From Leptospira noumeaensis (GTDB lineage: Bacteria > Spirochaetota > Leptospiria > Leptospirales > Leptospiraceae), in assembly GCF_004770765.1 (NCBI RefSeq), contig NZ_RQFK01000026.1, positions 744,001-808,000 of the forward strand: DNA of 64,000 nucleotides. The letters are read 5' to 3'. This document shows, piece by piece, positions 41,299 to 51,320 of the stretch (position 1 is its first letter; each line of letters starts with the position of its first letter). The translations under genes and the position numbers were made by a program. The notes below the pieces were generated by a model. It ran no database searches. It was not told the DNA's origin and worked only from the letters and a program-made list of their open reading frames with translations.

Positions 41299-43290
41299 TT
41301 ACAATTGGAACTGGTCGCAAATCCCTTTCAATTTGTCTGCAGTATTGGAAAGATTTTTGGCAGAGGAAGACATCTCTTCGGCACCGGCAGCCGTGTTGAT
41401 TGTATGTTCATTGATTTGTGTGATGACATCGGTAATTTCTCTTACAGCTCCTCTTTGTTCGTCGGCAGCCACTTTGATCTGGTCTGATTCCCCTTTGACG
41501 ATTCCAGAGTTTTCCAAAACCGATTGGTTGATTTCCGATTGGGATCCCATAATGGTATAAAGAGAATCCATTGCTTCGGAAACTCCATTGATGTTTCTAA
41601 TGATCTCTTGGATGAGAGAAGTGGAAGATTGGATGCTCTTCGCACCTCCATCCAGTTCCTTAGAGTTCTTGTTGATCATCTCCGAAATGGATTTGATGGA
41701 AGATGCAGTTCGAATCGAAAGTTTAGAAATCTCTTCAGCAACAACTGCAAATCCACGTCCCGCGTCCCCAGCACGAGCTGCTTCAATCGCTGCATTAAGA
41801 GCTAAGAGTTGTGTTTGGTCTGAAATTTCATTGATGATAGCGATGATGGCTTTCATCTCATCTGATGATTTCAGGATATTACTAATCATATCATTCATTC
41901 CTGTAAGAGACTGTTCCCCTTCTTTCGCTTGGTTGGAAATGGACTTCATTCTCACAAGTGTATGATCAATTTCATCAGCCACTTTTTTGACACTGTTAGC
42001 TAATTCTTGGATTTTAATTTGGAACTGAGAAATGTTTCTATGTTGGATGTCAATGGAACCAGTAATATTTTCCATACTGGCAGACATTTCTTCTACAGTG
42101 GCTGACATCTGTTCGGTGGAAGCGGCGGTTGCTTGTGCTCCTCCGGAAAAACTATCAGAACTAGAAGAAAGTTGTCCAGCACTGGAAGCAAGTTCTTGAG
42201 AGATAAACTGAATCTCTGATATGATCTTTCGTAGACTGACTAAAAAAGAATTTGTATCACCGCTCAGTTCTCCAATCTCATCATTATGTGAGATCGCTAA
42301 TGATTGGCTCAAATCTCCAGCAGACATTTTTTTCAAAAGATCTCTGAGTCCCGAAATTGGTTTTAACCTTTTTGTGATCAAACGAGAAAGAGCAAAAATA
42401 GAAATACTCAAAATGGTAATCACAAAGATTCCTATTTTTAATAACATATCGTGGACAACGCTTAAAATTTCATCTTTCGATGCAATAGTCGCTAAACGTA
42501 TATTATATACTTCTAAATCAAACACTGTAGCAATTTTTTCTTTTCCAAAAAAATACTCCATATGATCTTCGGACTTTAATTCGAGTAATTTCTTTCCCCA
42601 ATCTAATTTTTTAATATCGAGATTGAGAATTAACTTTTTGTCAGGATGTCCAATGACTTGACCTTCCCTGTCTGTAATGGCAACAAAACCTTCTTTTCCA
42701 ATTTTGACATCCTTCACAACTTCATCGGTAAGATGATTTAAAGATATGGCAAAGGCAAAGATCGCCACAACTTGTTTGCCTTGGAATACAGGTACTGTCA
42801 AAACTGCAACGGGTTCCTGAGTGACAGGAGATCGATTCACCTTACTTAAAAGTGGTTTTCCTTGAAGAACTGCTTTGATATTTTCATCGAAACCAGTTTT
42901 TCCCCAACGAAACCCAATGGCTTTGCTAGTTGAGTCGGAAAATACTATGGGATTTTCTTCTGCGGTGGATAGGAAAACATTTTCATAAACTCCAAATTTT
43001 TGGCTGAGATTTGCTAGGAGTGGATCCAGATACTTACGATCTTTTTTAATGCAACGTTCGGCAAATTCAGGGTTGGATGCAGTGAACTCTGCTAATTGAA
43101 ATTGTTGGTCAAAAAAAATTTGGATTTGTCTGCCGGAGAGTCTGGCAACATTTTTCATCTCGCCGATATAGGCATCTACGATATAGGTTTTGCCGATGAC
43201 GTAAGCAAAGGATGAAATACCTATTGCCAAGACAACAATTACGACAACACTCAGGGCGACAATGACAGTCTTTAGGCTATTGAATTTCAT
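41299..43290 (-). CDS. Methyl-accepting chemotaxis protein with dCache sensor
   Basis: 663 residues from ATG 43290. Transmembrane helix 1 ([25 protein letters not shown] cut short here), a periplasmic dCache domain with [21 protein letters not shown] and [17 protein letters not shown], helix 2 ([19 protein letters not shown]), HAMP ([21 protein letters not shown]), and the MCP signalling domain. The hairpin tip reads [33 protein letters not shown] (text broken up as [17 protein letters not shown]). It probably senses an amino or organic acid. No che genes are nearby. Confidence 0.95.
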   Translation of the reverse strand: MKFNSLKTVIVALSVVVIVVLAIGISSFAYVIGKTYIVDAYIGEMKNVARLSGRQIQIFFDQQFQLAEFTASNPEFAERCIKKDRKYLDPLLANLSQKFGVYENVFLSTAEENPIVFSDSTSKAIGFRWGKTGFDENIKAVLQGKPLLSKVNRSPVTQEPVAVLTVPVFQGKQVVAIFAFAISLNHLTDEVVKDVKIGKEGFVAITDREGQVIGHPDKKLILNLDIKKLDWGKKLLELKSEDHMEYFFGKEKIATVFDLEVYNIRLATIASKDEILSVVHDMLLKIGIFVITILSISIFALSRLITKRLKPISGLRDLLKKMSAGDLSQSLAISHNDEIGELSGDTNSFLVSLRKIISEIQFISQELASSAGQLSSSSDSFSGGAQATAASTEQMSATVEEMSASMENITGSIDIQHRNISQFQIKIQELANSVKKVADEIDHTLVRMKSISNQAKEGEQSLTGMNDMISNILKSSDEMKAIIAIINEISDQTQLLALNAAIEAARAGDAGRGFAVVAEEISKLSIRTASSIKSISEMINKNSKELDGGAKSIQSSTSLIQEIIRNINGVSEAMDSLYTIMGSQSEINQSVLENSGIVKGESDQIKVAADEQRGAVREITDVITQINEHTINTAAGAEEMSSSAKNLSNTADKLKGICDQFQL

Positions 43291-43431
43291 TTTATAATCC
43301 CGGTAAAACAAATAGAATCATATTTCATGATTTATCTATGGGATTTGTCAAACTACATATTTGAATTGTTCTAATGAAAATTTAGATAGAGTTCTCCATT
43401 TTGATTTTCCGGGCATTTTGTACGAATGTTT

Positions 43432-43842
43432 CTATCGATTTTCTTTTCGAATCACTAACTTTAATCCGGACCAAATTTCATCCACAGCACATACTTTCAC
43501 ATCAACAAGTCCTAACTCCAAAGCAAAGTTACGGATGAGATCTTCATTCATATCCGAAGGAATTTTGGATGCCTTCTTTGGCCAAGAAATCCAAATCATA
43601 CCTGTTGGTTTTAGGTATTTAATTAGTTTTGGTAATTTTGAGTTGTAATCTTTCGAAGTAGTACTAAAAAAATGAATCAAATCCATTCCAACTTTAGGCT
43701 TTTCGAGAATATAAATTGGTTTGGGAAATGTTCCCCAACTATCGGTAAAGTTTTTGGAAGGAAGATTGATAAAGTGGAGGGTCATATTTTCTTTAATCCC
43801 TAACTTTTCCACAAGAGGTCTTCCTGAATATCCGGCCGTCAT
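43432..43842 (-). CDS. DUF3052-like small protein
   Basis: 136 residues from ATG 43842 (AAGGAATC upstream). MTAGYSGRPLVEKLGIKENM at the start, LKPTGMIWISWPKKASKIPSD in the middle and SGLKLVIRKENR at the end match DUF3052/methyltransferase-like small proteins that lack the SAM-binding core. It is sometimes annotated as a methyltransferase, but a clear GxGxG motif is missing. Solitary, 74 bp from the next gene. Confidence 0.75.
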   Translation of the reverse strand: MTAGYSGRPLVEKLGIKENMTLHFINLPSKNFTDSWGTFPKPIYILEKPKVGMDLIHFFSTTSKDYNSKLPKLIKYLKPTGMIWISWPKKASKIPSDMNEDLIRNFALELGLVDVKVCAVDEIWSGLKLVIRKENR

Positions 43843-43916
43843 AAAATAAGATTCCTTAACTATCAAACTTTCGATTTAGAATCAATATCCGTTTTGTTTG
43901 ATAAAAAAGAACCTGT

Positions 43917-44492
43917 CTAATAGATTCCTTCTTTTTTTGCCTCCGCCAATACCGATTTAAGCTGAAAAGTTTGGATATTGTTTGATACACTTGTGGGCCA
44001 AAAGAAGGGAGAAATAGGCAAAAATATCCAACCGACAAAAAATTTTGATTTAAAGGATCTTGCATAAGTTTTGGAGATTCCGGTTTTTGAATTTTTAATT
44101 TCTACTGCGATTGTATGATCCAGGTTACTGTAAGTTGGTAAAATTCCAAATGTTAGTCCTGTTAAAAAAGCACCACCAGTATTCGTATCTTGACTGTTTC
44201 TTACAATTTTAACATTTAAGTCATTTGTTGATCGCGTTAGATTGACTTGATTGAACTGATTAGATTCTTCAAAGATTTTCTTTGTTAGTTTGGCTTCCCT
44301 GATGGCTGTATGTGGAAAAATACCTTCTTGGCCTTTGATGCGGTAATCAATAGATACGTTTAATTTACCACTTTCATTTGGTTTTTCATTAAGAATGGAA
44401 ATATTAGAATCTTCCATTGTATCTGCAAAACTGGCACAGTTCGATGCAAATGATAAAGATAATACAATAACAATTGATATGTGTTTTAACAT
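43917..44492 (-). CDS. Hypothetical lipoprotein
   Basis: 191 residues with signal IVIVLSLSFASNC and a lipobox-like end (ASNC). The mature part has beta-rich stretches (LNVSIDYRIKGQEG, VNLTRSTNDLNVKIVRN), a Gly/hydrophobic segment GGAFLTGLTFGILPTYS, a membrane-like hydrophobic run WIFLPISPFFWPT, and a charged helix at the end. Similar small lipoproteins occur in many Leptospira loci, but no domain is recognised. Divergent from the next lipoprotein gene across 93 bp of A+T-rich DNA. Confidence 0.7.
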   Translation of the reverse strand: MLKHISIVIVLSLSFASNCASFADTMEDSNISILNEKPNESGKLNVSIDYRIKGQEGIFPHTAIREAKLTKKIFEESNQFNQVNLTRSTNDLNVKIVRNSQDTNTGGAFLTGLTFGILPTYSNLDHTIAVEIKNSKTGISKTYARSFKSKFFVGWIFLPISPFFWPTSVSNNIQTFQLKSVLAEAKKEGIY

Positions 44493-44585
44493 AGGAAGCT
44501 ATATTCAAATATACTTATTGATTTTTGCAATCATTTTTTAAAAAAAGATTGACTAATAAATATTTTACTCTCGAATTTGCAACTA

Positions 44586-45392
44586 ATGAAAATTAAGTTC
44601 TCTAACAGGGTTTCACTTTCCATAATCTCCTTTTTAATATCTTTCATTGTTTTTAACTGTAAAACTCTAGAAACCCGTTTGTTGGATCCAGCAAATAGTG
44701 CAGAAGAAAAAGAACAAACGTTGGTTGGATTCCTTCTGTTAGATGATGAAAAAAGCGATGCAAAAGCATCTGCTACATTGGAAGTAACTGTTCAAGCATT
44801 AGATGCTTCAAATTTTTCAATCAACATGGTAACTGAAAAGGAAGGAGACAAAGTTAAAGATGCGGTTCCTATGCCTTCAGAAATTTTATATCACGAAGAG
44901 GAAGAATTATCTTACGTAACATATAGTAAGTTTATCAAAAATACTTTTGCAGGATTTGTTTTAGATTCTAACAAAGAATATTATATTGGTAGGATGTCTT
45001 GGAGTCGATATTGCGGAGATCGCTGTAAAACGTTATTAAACTTATCGCTAGAACCTCAAATAAGTTATGATACCTTAAAAATCAAAGGTAAACCTGGTGA
45101 AATTGTTTTTTTAGGTGTATATATGATCAACGCGATTCAAGATAAAGAGAGTAAATCTTTTTTTTCAAATAAGGTAAAGATAAAACCTGAGTTTGAAAAA
45201 ATAGAAAAAGATTCGCCTATTTGGAATAAAAAATTTCCAAACTATATCCAGTCACATTTGTTTGATTCAGAAAGTGGAATCAATGAAAAATCTGCTGAAA
45301 TTAAATTCCTTTTGAATATCATCAACGTTCAGAAAAAAGGATATTGGAAAGAAAAAGCAGAAAAACGATTGAATGAACTACTGAAGTCATAG
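44586..45392 (+). CDS. Hypothetical lipoprotein
   Basis: 268 residues from ATG 44586. Signal SIISFLISFIVFNC with lipobox at the Cys. Acidic, Lys/Glu-rich mature part with beta-strand segments (LEVTVQALDASNFSINMVTEK, EELSYVTYSKFI, NKEYYIGRMSWSRYCGDRC, KPGEIVFLGVYMI). Two nearby cysteines could form a disulfide. No family recognised. Divergently paired with another lipoprotein, so both may be surface or periplasmic partners. Confidence 0.7.
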   Translation: MKIKFSNRVSLSIISFLISFIVFNCKTLETRLLDPANSAEEKEQTLVGFLLLDDEKSDAKASATLEVTVQALDASNFSINMVTEKEGDKVKDAVPMPSEILYHEEEELSYVTYSKFIKNTFAGFVLDSNKEYYIGRMSWSRYCGDRCKTLLNLSLEPQISYDTLKIKGKPGEIVFLGVYMINAIQDKESKSFFSNKVKIKPEFEKIEKDSPIWNKKFPNYIQSHLFDSESGINEKSAEIKFLLNIINVQKKGYWKEKAEKRLNELLKS

Positions 45393-45712
45393 TTGATTTT
45401 TAGATCTCGTCTCAGAAGGAAGACTTTTTTAGAAAAATTCCGTTTCTATGTCTCATAAGTAATCACTCATCGAATTAAGTATGTTTTTGATTTTTCATTA
45501 GAAACTTACTCCTAGATCGATTCCAAAATATAAGCAGTTACGAAATAACTTAAAATACGAACTGTCCGTTTCTCTCAGAAAAATTCAAATTTCATCTAAA
45601 AAATTAAAAAATCCAGAGTATTTCCGCTGGTTTTGATCCGTAGATGAATGGAGACTAATAAAATATTGCACCTAATCGCCATTCTGGCGATTTAATGAAT
45701 CGAGGGTATTCA
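45393..45712. other. Intergenic region with a perfect hairpin before the chemoreceptor gene
   Basis: A+T-rich and without ORFs for the first 280 bp. At 45674-45692 the sequence AATCGCCA-TTC-TGGCGATT is a perfect 8-bp inverted repeat, ending 2 bp before ATG 45695. A GAGGG ribosome site lies at 45702-45706, 6 bp before GTG 45713, so the hairpin is more likely in the leader of a GTG-started gene than over the true start. It may be an operator or a leader structure. Confidence 0.5.
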
Positions 45713-47278
45713 GTGTTAACGATTGCGGATCTTTGGAAACAAGGGAAAATCATCATCAACAGAATCAGGTTTGGACTGGTTCTTTTATTCCTTCTCGCGA
45801 TGATCGGAGCCAAGGACGAATTCCAACCAAAGATGTTTTTGATCCATATGATCGGAACCTGCACAATGGGATTCTATTGCGCAGTTGCTTATGTCTTAGA
45901 AAAGAAAACAAATCCTCCTACTTGGTTCCATAAATCATTAATTTTACTCGATACTTTGGTTCTTGGCGGAACCATCATCATGGATTGTACTTTGAGTTTA
46001 AAAGAAGCACAGGCTGCCTTAGCAAACGCTGTTGTTTATTTTATCTTCTTTTTTAATGCTATCTATTCTGGATTTTTAGGTGATCGGAAATTTGTTTTGT
46101 TAAACTCATTCATTGGTGCGATCACTTCAGCTGTTGCTTTGTATTGTGCTGTGAACATTGCCGGTATCAAACTTTCTGTGAATCCTGAATTGTCTCGGCA
46201 GATGGGGTATGTTGGTTTGGCCGGTGAGGTAATGAAACCAATTTTTATTTTGATCGCCGGATATATTGTTAGTTTACTTGTCCAACTACTAACAAAGATT
46301 AGCTCTCTTGCAGAACTCAAAGCAAATGAAGCAGAAATGTTACTGGATCAAACCAAAGAACGAAATAAAATTTCTGCCAATGCTGCCGTCAAATTAGAAA
46401 GTTCCATCTCAAATTTTAGTAATTTTGTTTCGCAAACTTCCATCAAACTAGAATCACAAGCTGCGTCCTTAGAAGAAATCACTGCGGTCATTTCAGAATT
46501 ATCTAGTTCTTTTGAATCCAATGGATCTTCTATTGAAGAACAAAATAATAAAGTCCAAGGTATGGTCGCTGATACAGAAATACTAAAAGAAACTGTGGAT
46601 CAAATTCTTGTACAAAGTGAACGCCTTGTTGAAATTGCAGAAATTAACAAAAAAGAAAGTATGTTTGTCACAGAAGTTGCTGACCAAACAGCAACTCATT
46701 TAGAATCCATTCAATCTTCCTTTGACCAAGTGAATGAAATCAATAATATCGTTGCAGAAATTGGAGAGAAAACAAATTTACTTGCGTTAAATGCATCGAT
46801 TGAAGCAGCAAGAGCGGGGGACATTGGTAAAGGTTTTGCCGTTGTAGCTAATGAAGTCAGTAAACTTGCCGAGTTTACTAAAAATAACGTAAAACGAATC
46901 GCCACAGTTGTCAAAAGTTCCAAAGAAATCATAGCAAATGCAAGAAATGCTTCTAAAGAAACAGGTGAATTGGCAAAATCCCAAATCGACCGATTGAACC
47001 AAACACTGGTTGAAATTCAAGATATGAATCGATTGTATTTGGAACAAAGAAATACTTTATCAGCAATTTTACTGGAACTGGCTCAAATCCGAGAATTATC
47101 TAAACAAATTTCAGAATCCACCAAAGAGCAGTTACTGGGTCAGAAAGAAGCTTCAAAAGGAATTGTCCAACTAGAAATGGAGGTGAACGAAATTAGTCGT
47201 GCCTCCAAGGATCTAGAAGAACATATTGAAATGATCAAAGATGAATCTAATAAATTAGCATCTATGAGTCAGACTTAG
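45713..47278 (+). CDS. Methyl-accepting protein with multi-helix membrane sensor
   Basis: 521 residues if started at GTG 45713 (GAGGG upstream); ATG 45695 would add six residues but has no ribosome site. The N-terminal ~190 residues form about six membrane helices ([105 protein letters not shown]). No periplasmic domain and no HAMP. The signalling domain follows with [19 protein letters not shown] and [15 protein letters not shown]. The membrane module resembles those fused to cyclases in Leptospira and probably senses a lipophilic or membrane signal. Confidence 0.92.
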   Translation: MLTIADLWKQGKIIINRIRFGLVLLFLLAMIGAKDEFQPKMFLIHMIGTCTMGFYCAVAYVLEKKTNPPTWFHKSLILLDTLVLGGTIIMDCTLSLKEAQAALANAVVYFIFFFNAIYSGFLGDRKFVLLNSFIGAITSAVALYCAVNIAGIKLSVNPELSRQMGYVGLAGEVMKPIFILIAGYIVSLLVQLLTKISSLAELKANEAEMLLDQTKERNKISANAAVKLESSISNFSNFVSQTSIKLESQAASLEEITAVISELSSSFESNGSSIEEQNNKVQGMVADTEILKETVDQILVQSERLVEIAEINKKESMFVTEVADQTATHLESIQSSFDQVNEINNIVAEIGEKTNLLALNASIEAARAGDIGKGFAVVANEVSKLAEFTKNNVKRIATVVKSSKEIIANARNASKETGELAKSQIDRLNQTLVEIQDMNRLYLEQRNTLSAILLELAQIRELSKQISESTKEQLLGQKEASKGIVQLEMEVNEISRASKDLEEHIEMIKDESNKLASMSQT

Positions 47279-48135
47279 TTATTTTTTAAAAAACTGATGA
47301 TCTCATCTTTTACACTCTCGGTTCGCAAAATCATTTTGTGACCGAGACCTTTTGTTTTTATAAGTTTGGATTGTTTCCATGCCTTTGATACAGCAAGACC
47401 CATAGAAAATGGAATTTCTAAATCATCCTCGTCATGAATCACAAGAAGAGAGTTATTCATTTTCGGACCAGCAGCGCCTAAATCCAAACTGCTGAGAGGT
47501 TGTGAGACCTTTCTTTCCAAGACCAATCGCATGGCTTCTTGTTGCTCTTCATTTAAATGGTAGTAGTCACTAAAACTTTTTCTTAAGATTTCCAAACGTA
47601 GAGGTGGAGCAATATAAATTAATTTCTTTGCATCTACACCTAATTCTTGTGCTACGGTAGCAACGGCACCGCCAAAAGAATGTGTGATGATATAATCTGG
47701 ATTACCGATTTCATTCACAAGCCTACGTACCATTTTTGCCGAGAGCACAATATTCGAATACCTTCCAGTAGAAAATCCATGCCCCGGTAAATCGATCCCA
47801 ATGATGTTGAAACCTTCTTCTATCAAAGATGGAACGATTCTTGAAAAATTTCCCGTATGTCCATTCCAACCATGGACTAGAAGGATGGTTTCTCCTTTTC
47901 CTTTCCAATGAAAGTATTGGATTCGGTGTTCCTTCTCTTGGAATTCTTTTTGTTCAGCCAAAGCCAACACATCCATTTCCTTTCTGGAAGGTTTTTGTTT
48001 CTGTGTTGATAAAAAGTACTGAGCTGCCACATAACCAAAGAACATTGGTTTTCTTTTGGCAAACGCCCATTTTTCTTCCATGCTGATTGGATAGGTTCTA
48101 TTTAAAGAACGAACGATCGTGCTATTTGTTTCCAT
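47275..48135 (-). CDS. Alpha/beta hydrolase
   Basis: 286 residues (AAGGA 9 bp before ATG 48135). Oxyanion [11 protein letters not shown], nucleophile [11 protein letters not shown] (Ser in HSFGG), acid [12 protein letters not shown] and His in [11 protein letters not shown]: all triad members present. The opening ~50 residues form an extra basic N-terminal extension. It lies 43 bp downstream of the TetR gene on the same strand, and both carry the same 13-bp motif near their starts, so TetR control is likely. The substrate is unknown. Converges with the chemoreceptor by 4 bp. Confidence 0.88.
   Translation of the reverse strand: METNSTIVRSLNRTYPISMEEKWAFAKRKPMFFGYVAAQYFLSTQKQKPSRKEMDVLALAEQKEFQEKEHRIQYFHWKGKGETILLVHGWNGHTGNFSRIVPSLIEEGFNIIGIDLPGHGFSTGRYSNIVLSAKMVRRLVNEIGNPDYIITHSFGGAVATVAQELGVDAKKLIYIAPPLRLEILRKSFSDYYHLNEEQQEAMRLVLERKVSQPLSSLDLGAAGPKMNNSLLVIHDEDDLEIPFSMGLAVSKAWKQSKLIKTKGLGHKMILRTESVKDEIISFLKNN
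48107..48120 (-). promoter_or_regulatory. Putative TetR operator, copy in the hydrolase 5' end
   Basis: Minus-strand ACGATCGTTCGTTC lies 16-29 bp after the first base of the hydrolase ORF. The same ACGATCGTTCGTT is found at 48786-48798, 11 bp before the TetR start. The core ACGATCGT is palindromic. Confidence 0.4.
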
Positions 48136-48178
48136 AACTTGAATCCTTTGTTTTAATGATCTCTACTAAAAAATCTTT

Positions 48179-48775
48179 TTAAATTTCATATTGGTGTCTT
48201 TTGATTAATTCGTTAAAACTTTGTTTGGTTCTTTTTTCAGAGTTTTTGTCTTCCAAAAGCCTATTGTAAAAATGAAAACCTAAGATGAGACCCCAAATTT
48301 CTTGTACCATCTTATCTACATTTGTACTTGCATCTAACTCTAAAGTATCTTTTGCATCTTGTACAAATTGTCTTAACGTTTTTTGCCAGCTGAGTTGTGT
48401 TTTTTTCAGATGATCCCTAACAACGCCGGGTCTATCGTCAAATTCCGAACTAGAAGATAAAAATAAACACCCTCCAGGTAAGTTATCCGTATTTGCCCAC
48501 GACAACCACATTTGAAACGCTGTTTTGAGTCTGGTTAGACCTGGTTTGGTTTTTAGAGCGGGATAGACGACATTCCTACGAAAGAGTTCGCTTCCCACTC
48601 GGAGCACTTCGATTTGGAGGTTTTCTTTAGAAGCAAACTTGGCAAAAAGTCCACTTTTGGACATTCCCAACTCATCGGCCAAAGATCCTATGGTGAGCCC
48701 TTCCAGTCCCTGGACACTTGCCATTTGGACTGCTTTGTCCAAAATCATTGACTTTGTGTCCTCACCTTTGCCCAT
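48179..48775 (-). CDS. TetR-family transcriptional regulator
   Basis: 198 residues. The N-terminal HTH covers residues ~8-55 (ILDKAVQMASVQGLEGLTIGSLADELGMSKSGLFAKFASKENLQ), the TetR_N pattern. The C-terminal ligand domain has FQMWLSWANTDNLPGGCLFLSSSSEFDDRPG, typical of the YdeS/TetR_C_16-like group. Likely represses itself and the downstream hydrolase through ACGATCGTTCGTT sites. Confidence 0.93.
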   Translation of the reverse strand: MGKGEDTKSMILDKAVQMASVQGLEGLTIGSLADELGMSKSGLFAKFASKENLQIEVLRVGSELFRRNVVYPALKTKPGLTRLKTAFQMWLSWANTDNLPGGCLFLSSSSEFDDRPGVVRDHLKKTQLSWQKTLRQFVQDAKDTLELDASTNVDKMVQEIWGLILGFHFYNRLLEDKNSEKRTKQSFNELIKRHQYEI

Positions 48776-48785
48776 AAATAAAAGT

Positions 48786-48799
48786 ACGATCGTTCGTTT
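48786..48799 (+). promoter_or_regulatory. Putative TetR operator, copy before the regulator gene
   Basis: ACGATCGTTCGTTT lies 11 bp upstream of the TetR ATG. It is the same motif, in inverted orientation, as the one inside the start of the hydrolase gene. It could also affect the divergent LURP-one gene at 48901. Confidence 0.45.
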
Positions 48800-48900
48800 A
48801 ATTTTGTAAAGTATTTTTTCTTAGATTACGGTCTTTAGGCCGTCAATTTTGAAATATTTTTTGACTTGAGTTTGGTGAGGTTTAGTTACAATCGTGGCCT

Positions 48901-49479
48901 ATGCAACAGTACACATTTAACAAATATTTTGCTAAAAAGAGTTTTTTGAAAATCTTTGGTGGTGAAATTCGTATCTTTGATGAGAATAAAACGAATCTTC
49001 TCTTTTTTGTAAAACAGAAAGCCTTTAAATTAAAGGAAGATATTACGGTTTATGCAGATGAATCCAAATCAAAAGAACTCTTAAAAATAAAAGCACGAAG
49101 TGTGATTGATTTTTCTGCGACTTACGATGTGGTAGATGTTACTTCGAATGAGGCAATTGGATCACTCCGTAGAAAAGGTTTTAAATCTATCTTAAAAGAT
49201 TCTTGGGACATTTTAGACACAAAGGATCAAGTGGTTGGTTCGATTGATGAAGATAGTATGTTCAAAGCAATTCTTCGTCGGTTTTTAACCAATCTGATTC
49301 CTCAAAGTTTTTTTATTACATTAAATAAAAGTCAGGTGGGAGTTTTGAAACAAACTTTTAATCCTTTTGTTCCTCAGTTCAATATAGATTTTTCTTCCGA
49401 TAGTGCCAATACACTCGATCGAAGAATGGGGATTGCGATCGTTATTTTATTACAAATCATTGAAGGTAGACAACAATAG
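48901..49479 (+). CDS. LURP-one-related (tubby-like) protein
   Basis: 192 residues, beta-rich. LLFFVKQKAFKLKEDITVYADE, LLKIKARSVIDFSATYDVVD, SNEAIGSLRRKGFKSILKDSWDI and VGSIDEDSMFKAILRR are the standard LURP-one/phospholipid scramblase-like motifs. A C-terminal hydrophobic helix (RMGIAIVILLQIIEG) may touch the membrane. Biological role unclear in bacteria. TACAAT at 48887-48892 would place transcription start 1-2 bases before the ATG, with no Shine-Dalgarno sequence, but its TTGACT partner is 20 bp away. Confidence 0.85.
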   Translation: MQQYTFNKYFAKKSFLKIFGGEIRIFDENKTNLLFFVKQKAFKLKEDITVYADESKSKELLKIKARSVIDFSATYDVVDVTSNEAIGSLRRKGFKSILKDSWDILDTKDQVVGSIDEDSMFKAILRRFLTNLIPQSFFITLNKSQVGVLKQTFNPFVPQFNIDFSSDSANTLDRRMGIAIVILLQIIEGRQQ

Positions 49480-49835
49480 ATTTGGTTTGGTAATATAATT
49501 GATTGTCCTGTAATAAGAGGATATATAAGCCTTAGTCACCTGCTATTGTTAAATGGCGGGGGACGGGAGCGAAAGCGCACCCCGGAGGGGTCTTGCACTA
49601 AAGTAAATATTTGGGTCATACACTTTGCAGTTTTACTAATTTGGGTAGAGACTATACATTATAAAAACTTTTCTGATGGATAAGTGGATTAAAGGTGAAC
49701 TTTTCGGAAATGTACAAGTGTTGATTTATCTTTATATTGGAATTTGATTTGCTTTATTCTTAATAAACTAGAAAATTTTATAAATTAACTTTCGTTAATA
49801 GACTGTTAATGCTAATATTTTGATTCTAAAGTTAC
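49480..49835. other. Intergenic region with GC-rich palindromic block
   Basis: Mostly A+T-rich. A 44-bp G+C-rich block at 49555-49598 contains GGCGGGGGACGGGAGCG, the core AGCGCACCCC (49574-49583, also at 53202-53211) and a CCCC-GGA-GGGG mini-hairpin. Downstream are GTTAAT repeats and a possible -10 TAATAT (49813-49818) for the PIN-GNAT gene. No ORF. Confidence 0.45.
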
Positions 49836-51320
49836 ATGAGAATTTTATTTGATACAAACATACTGATTCATCTTGAGGATAATAAAGTTTTAAAAAAAGA
49901 CTTTTCTGCATTTTACAACTTAGTGATTTCTAACGATTGTAAAATATTTTATCATCCCACAGTAATTGAAGATATTAAGAAAGATAAAGACGCTAACCGT
50001 AAAGAAATTTTCTTATCAAAGTTGTCAAAATACCAACCTCTTCCGAGCCCTGCGATTCCTGATTTAGATTTTTTAGAATTTGTTGGGGAAAAAAATGCAA
50101 ACGATGCAATCGATAATAGACAATTATTCCAAATTTCAGCCGGGTATGTTGAACTTTTTATTACAGAAGATAAAGAAATTCTTAAAAAAGGCGCAAAATT
50201 AGGCTTAACTAACAAAATTCTAAATATTCAAAGCGGCTTAAGGTTACTAAGTGAACTTTATAATGTAGTCATTCCATCACATCCAATTTTAAAAGAAGGA
50301 AGTGTTAGAGAAATAATTCATCTAATTGACAATGCTTTTTTCGATTCTCTAAGAGAAGATTATCCGCCTAATTTTAATGATTGGTTTAAAAATTGCGCAC
50401 AAGAAGATCGGAAAGCATATTTTCTGATGGTGGAGGACAATCTTTCAGCAATTTTAATCTATAACAAAGAGACACCCGTTGCTCATAAGCTTTCTGGAAT
50501 TTTCGATAATGCTTTAAAGATTTGCACTTTCAAAGTAGCAGAAGATGCTTTTGGATATAAAATAGGTGAGCTATTCCTAAGTAAGATGTTTGCCTTGTGT
50601 ATTGAATTAAACATTAGAATTCTCTATTTAACAGTATTCCCTAAGCATTCAAAATTGATAGAACTATTGAGAATCTTTGGTTTTAAGGAGCACCAAAGTT
50701 TGAATGGAGAATTTATTATGTTAAAATTTATCTCTAAAAAAGAATACAGAGGTTTGAACATAGCTGAAGAACATCCATTCTATTGTGATCATGAAAAGTT
50801 CGGTAAGTTTGTAGTTCCTATTAGGGAAATATATGCTACTACTCTATTTAAGGATTCAATCCATAGACACCCGGGTTTGTTTGATAATGATTTTACAGAA
50901 TCGAAGAGTGAAATTGAAGGCAATACTATTTTAAAAGCTTATATTTGTAATTCGAAAATTAAGGTATCATCTGGTGATATTCTATTCTTTTATGTTTCTA
51001 AAACGATGATGGAAATTTTACCTGTTGGTATAGTTGAGTCTTTTCATGTTTTATCAAATCTAGATGAAATTATACGACTAGTTTCAAAAAGAACAGTTTT
51101 TTCTCAGAAAAATTTGGATCAAATGTTTGAAGAAAAAGGTAGATTAACAATTATACTATTTCGTTTGCTTTATTACTTGAAAAAACCAATTCCTTATGCT
51201 ACTTTGAAAGAATTGGAATCCGCAAAAAGTAATTTAGTGAATATAACTAAATTGTCCGAAGATGATTATAAAATTTTAAAACAAAAAGAGTATTTTGATG
51301 AACGTTATCTTATCAATTAA
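49836..51320 (+). CDS. PIN - GNAT - PUA-like fusion protein
   Basis: 494 residues in three parts. Residues 1-150 are a PIN nuclease fold with ILFDTNILIH (D6), PTVIEDIKKD (E45), NANDAID (D90) and FITEDKEIL (D112), all four acids kept. Residues ~190-305 resemble a GNAT acetyltransferase: ILIYNKETPVAHK, CTFKVAEDAFGYKIGELFLSKM (acetyl-CoA loop region in place of R-x2-G-x-G/A) and LYLTVFPKHSKLIELLRIFGFKEH. The last ~150 residues have GDILFFYVS and VGIVESFHV, like PUA/EVE folds. Composition is more A+T-rich than the flanks. The ASCH gene starts inside its last codons. The combination suggests an RNA-directed toxin or modification enzyme; the function is not established. Confidence 0.75.
   Translation: MRILFDTNILIHLEDNKVLKKDFSAFYNLVISNDCKIFYHPTVIEDIKKDKDANRKEIFLSKLSKYQPLPSPAIPDLDFLEFVGEKNANDAIDNRQLFQISAGYVELFITEDKEILKKGAKLGLTNKILNIQSGLRLLSELYNVVIPSHPILKEGSVREIIHLIDNAFFDSLREDYPPNFNDWFKNCAQEDRKAYFLMVEDNLSAILIYNKETPVAHKLSGIFDNALKICTFKVAEDAFGYKIGELFLSKMFALCIELNIRILYLTVFPKHSKLIELLRIFGFKEHQSLNGEFIMLKFISKKEYRGLNIAEEHPFYCDHEKFGKFVVPIREIYATTLFKDSIHRHPGLFDNDFTESKSEIEGNTILKAYICNSKIKVSSGDILFFYVSKTMMEILPVGIVESFHVLSNLDEIIRLVSKRTVFSQKNLDQMFEEKGRLTIILFRLLYYLKKPIPYATLKELESAKSNLVNITKLSEDDYKILKQKEYFDERYLIN

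Noticed and set aside
41168..41560. Plus-strand 130-codon ORF running from the double-hairpin element into the chemoreceptor gene
   Set aside because: Most of it is antisense to the MCP signalling domain, and the start lies inside the REP-like element. No ribosome site.
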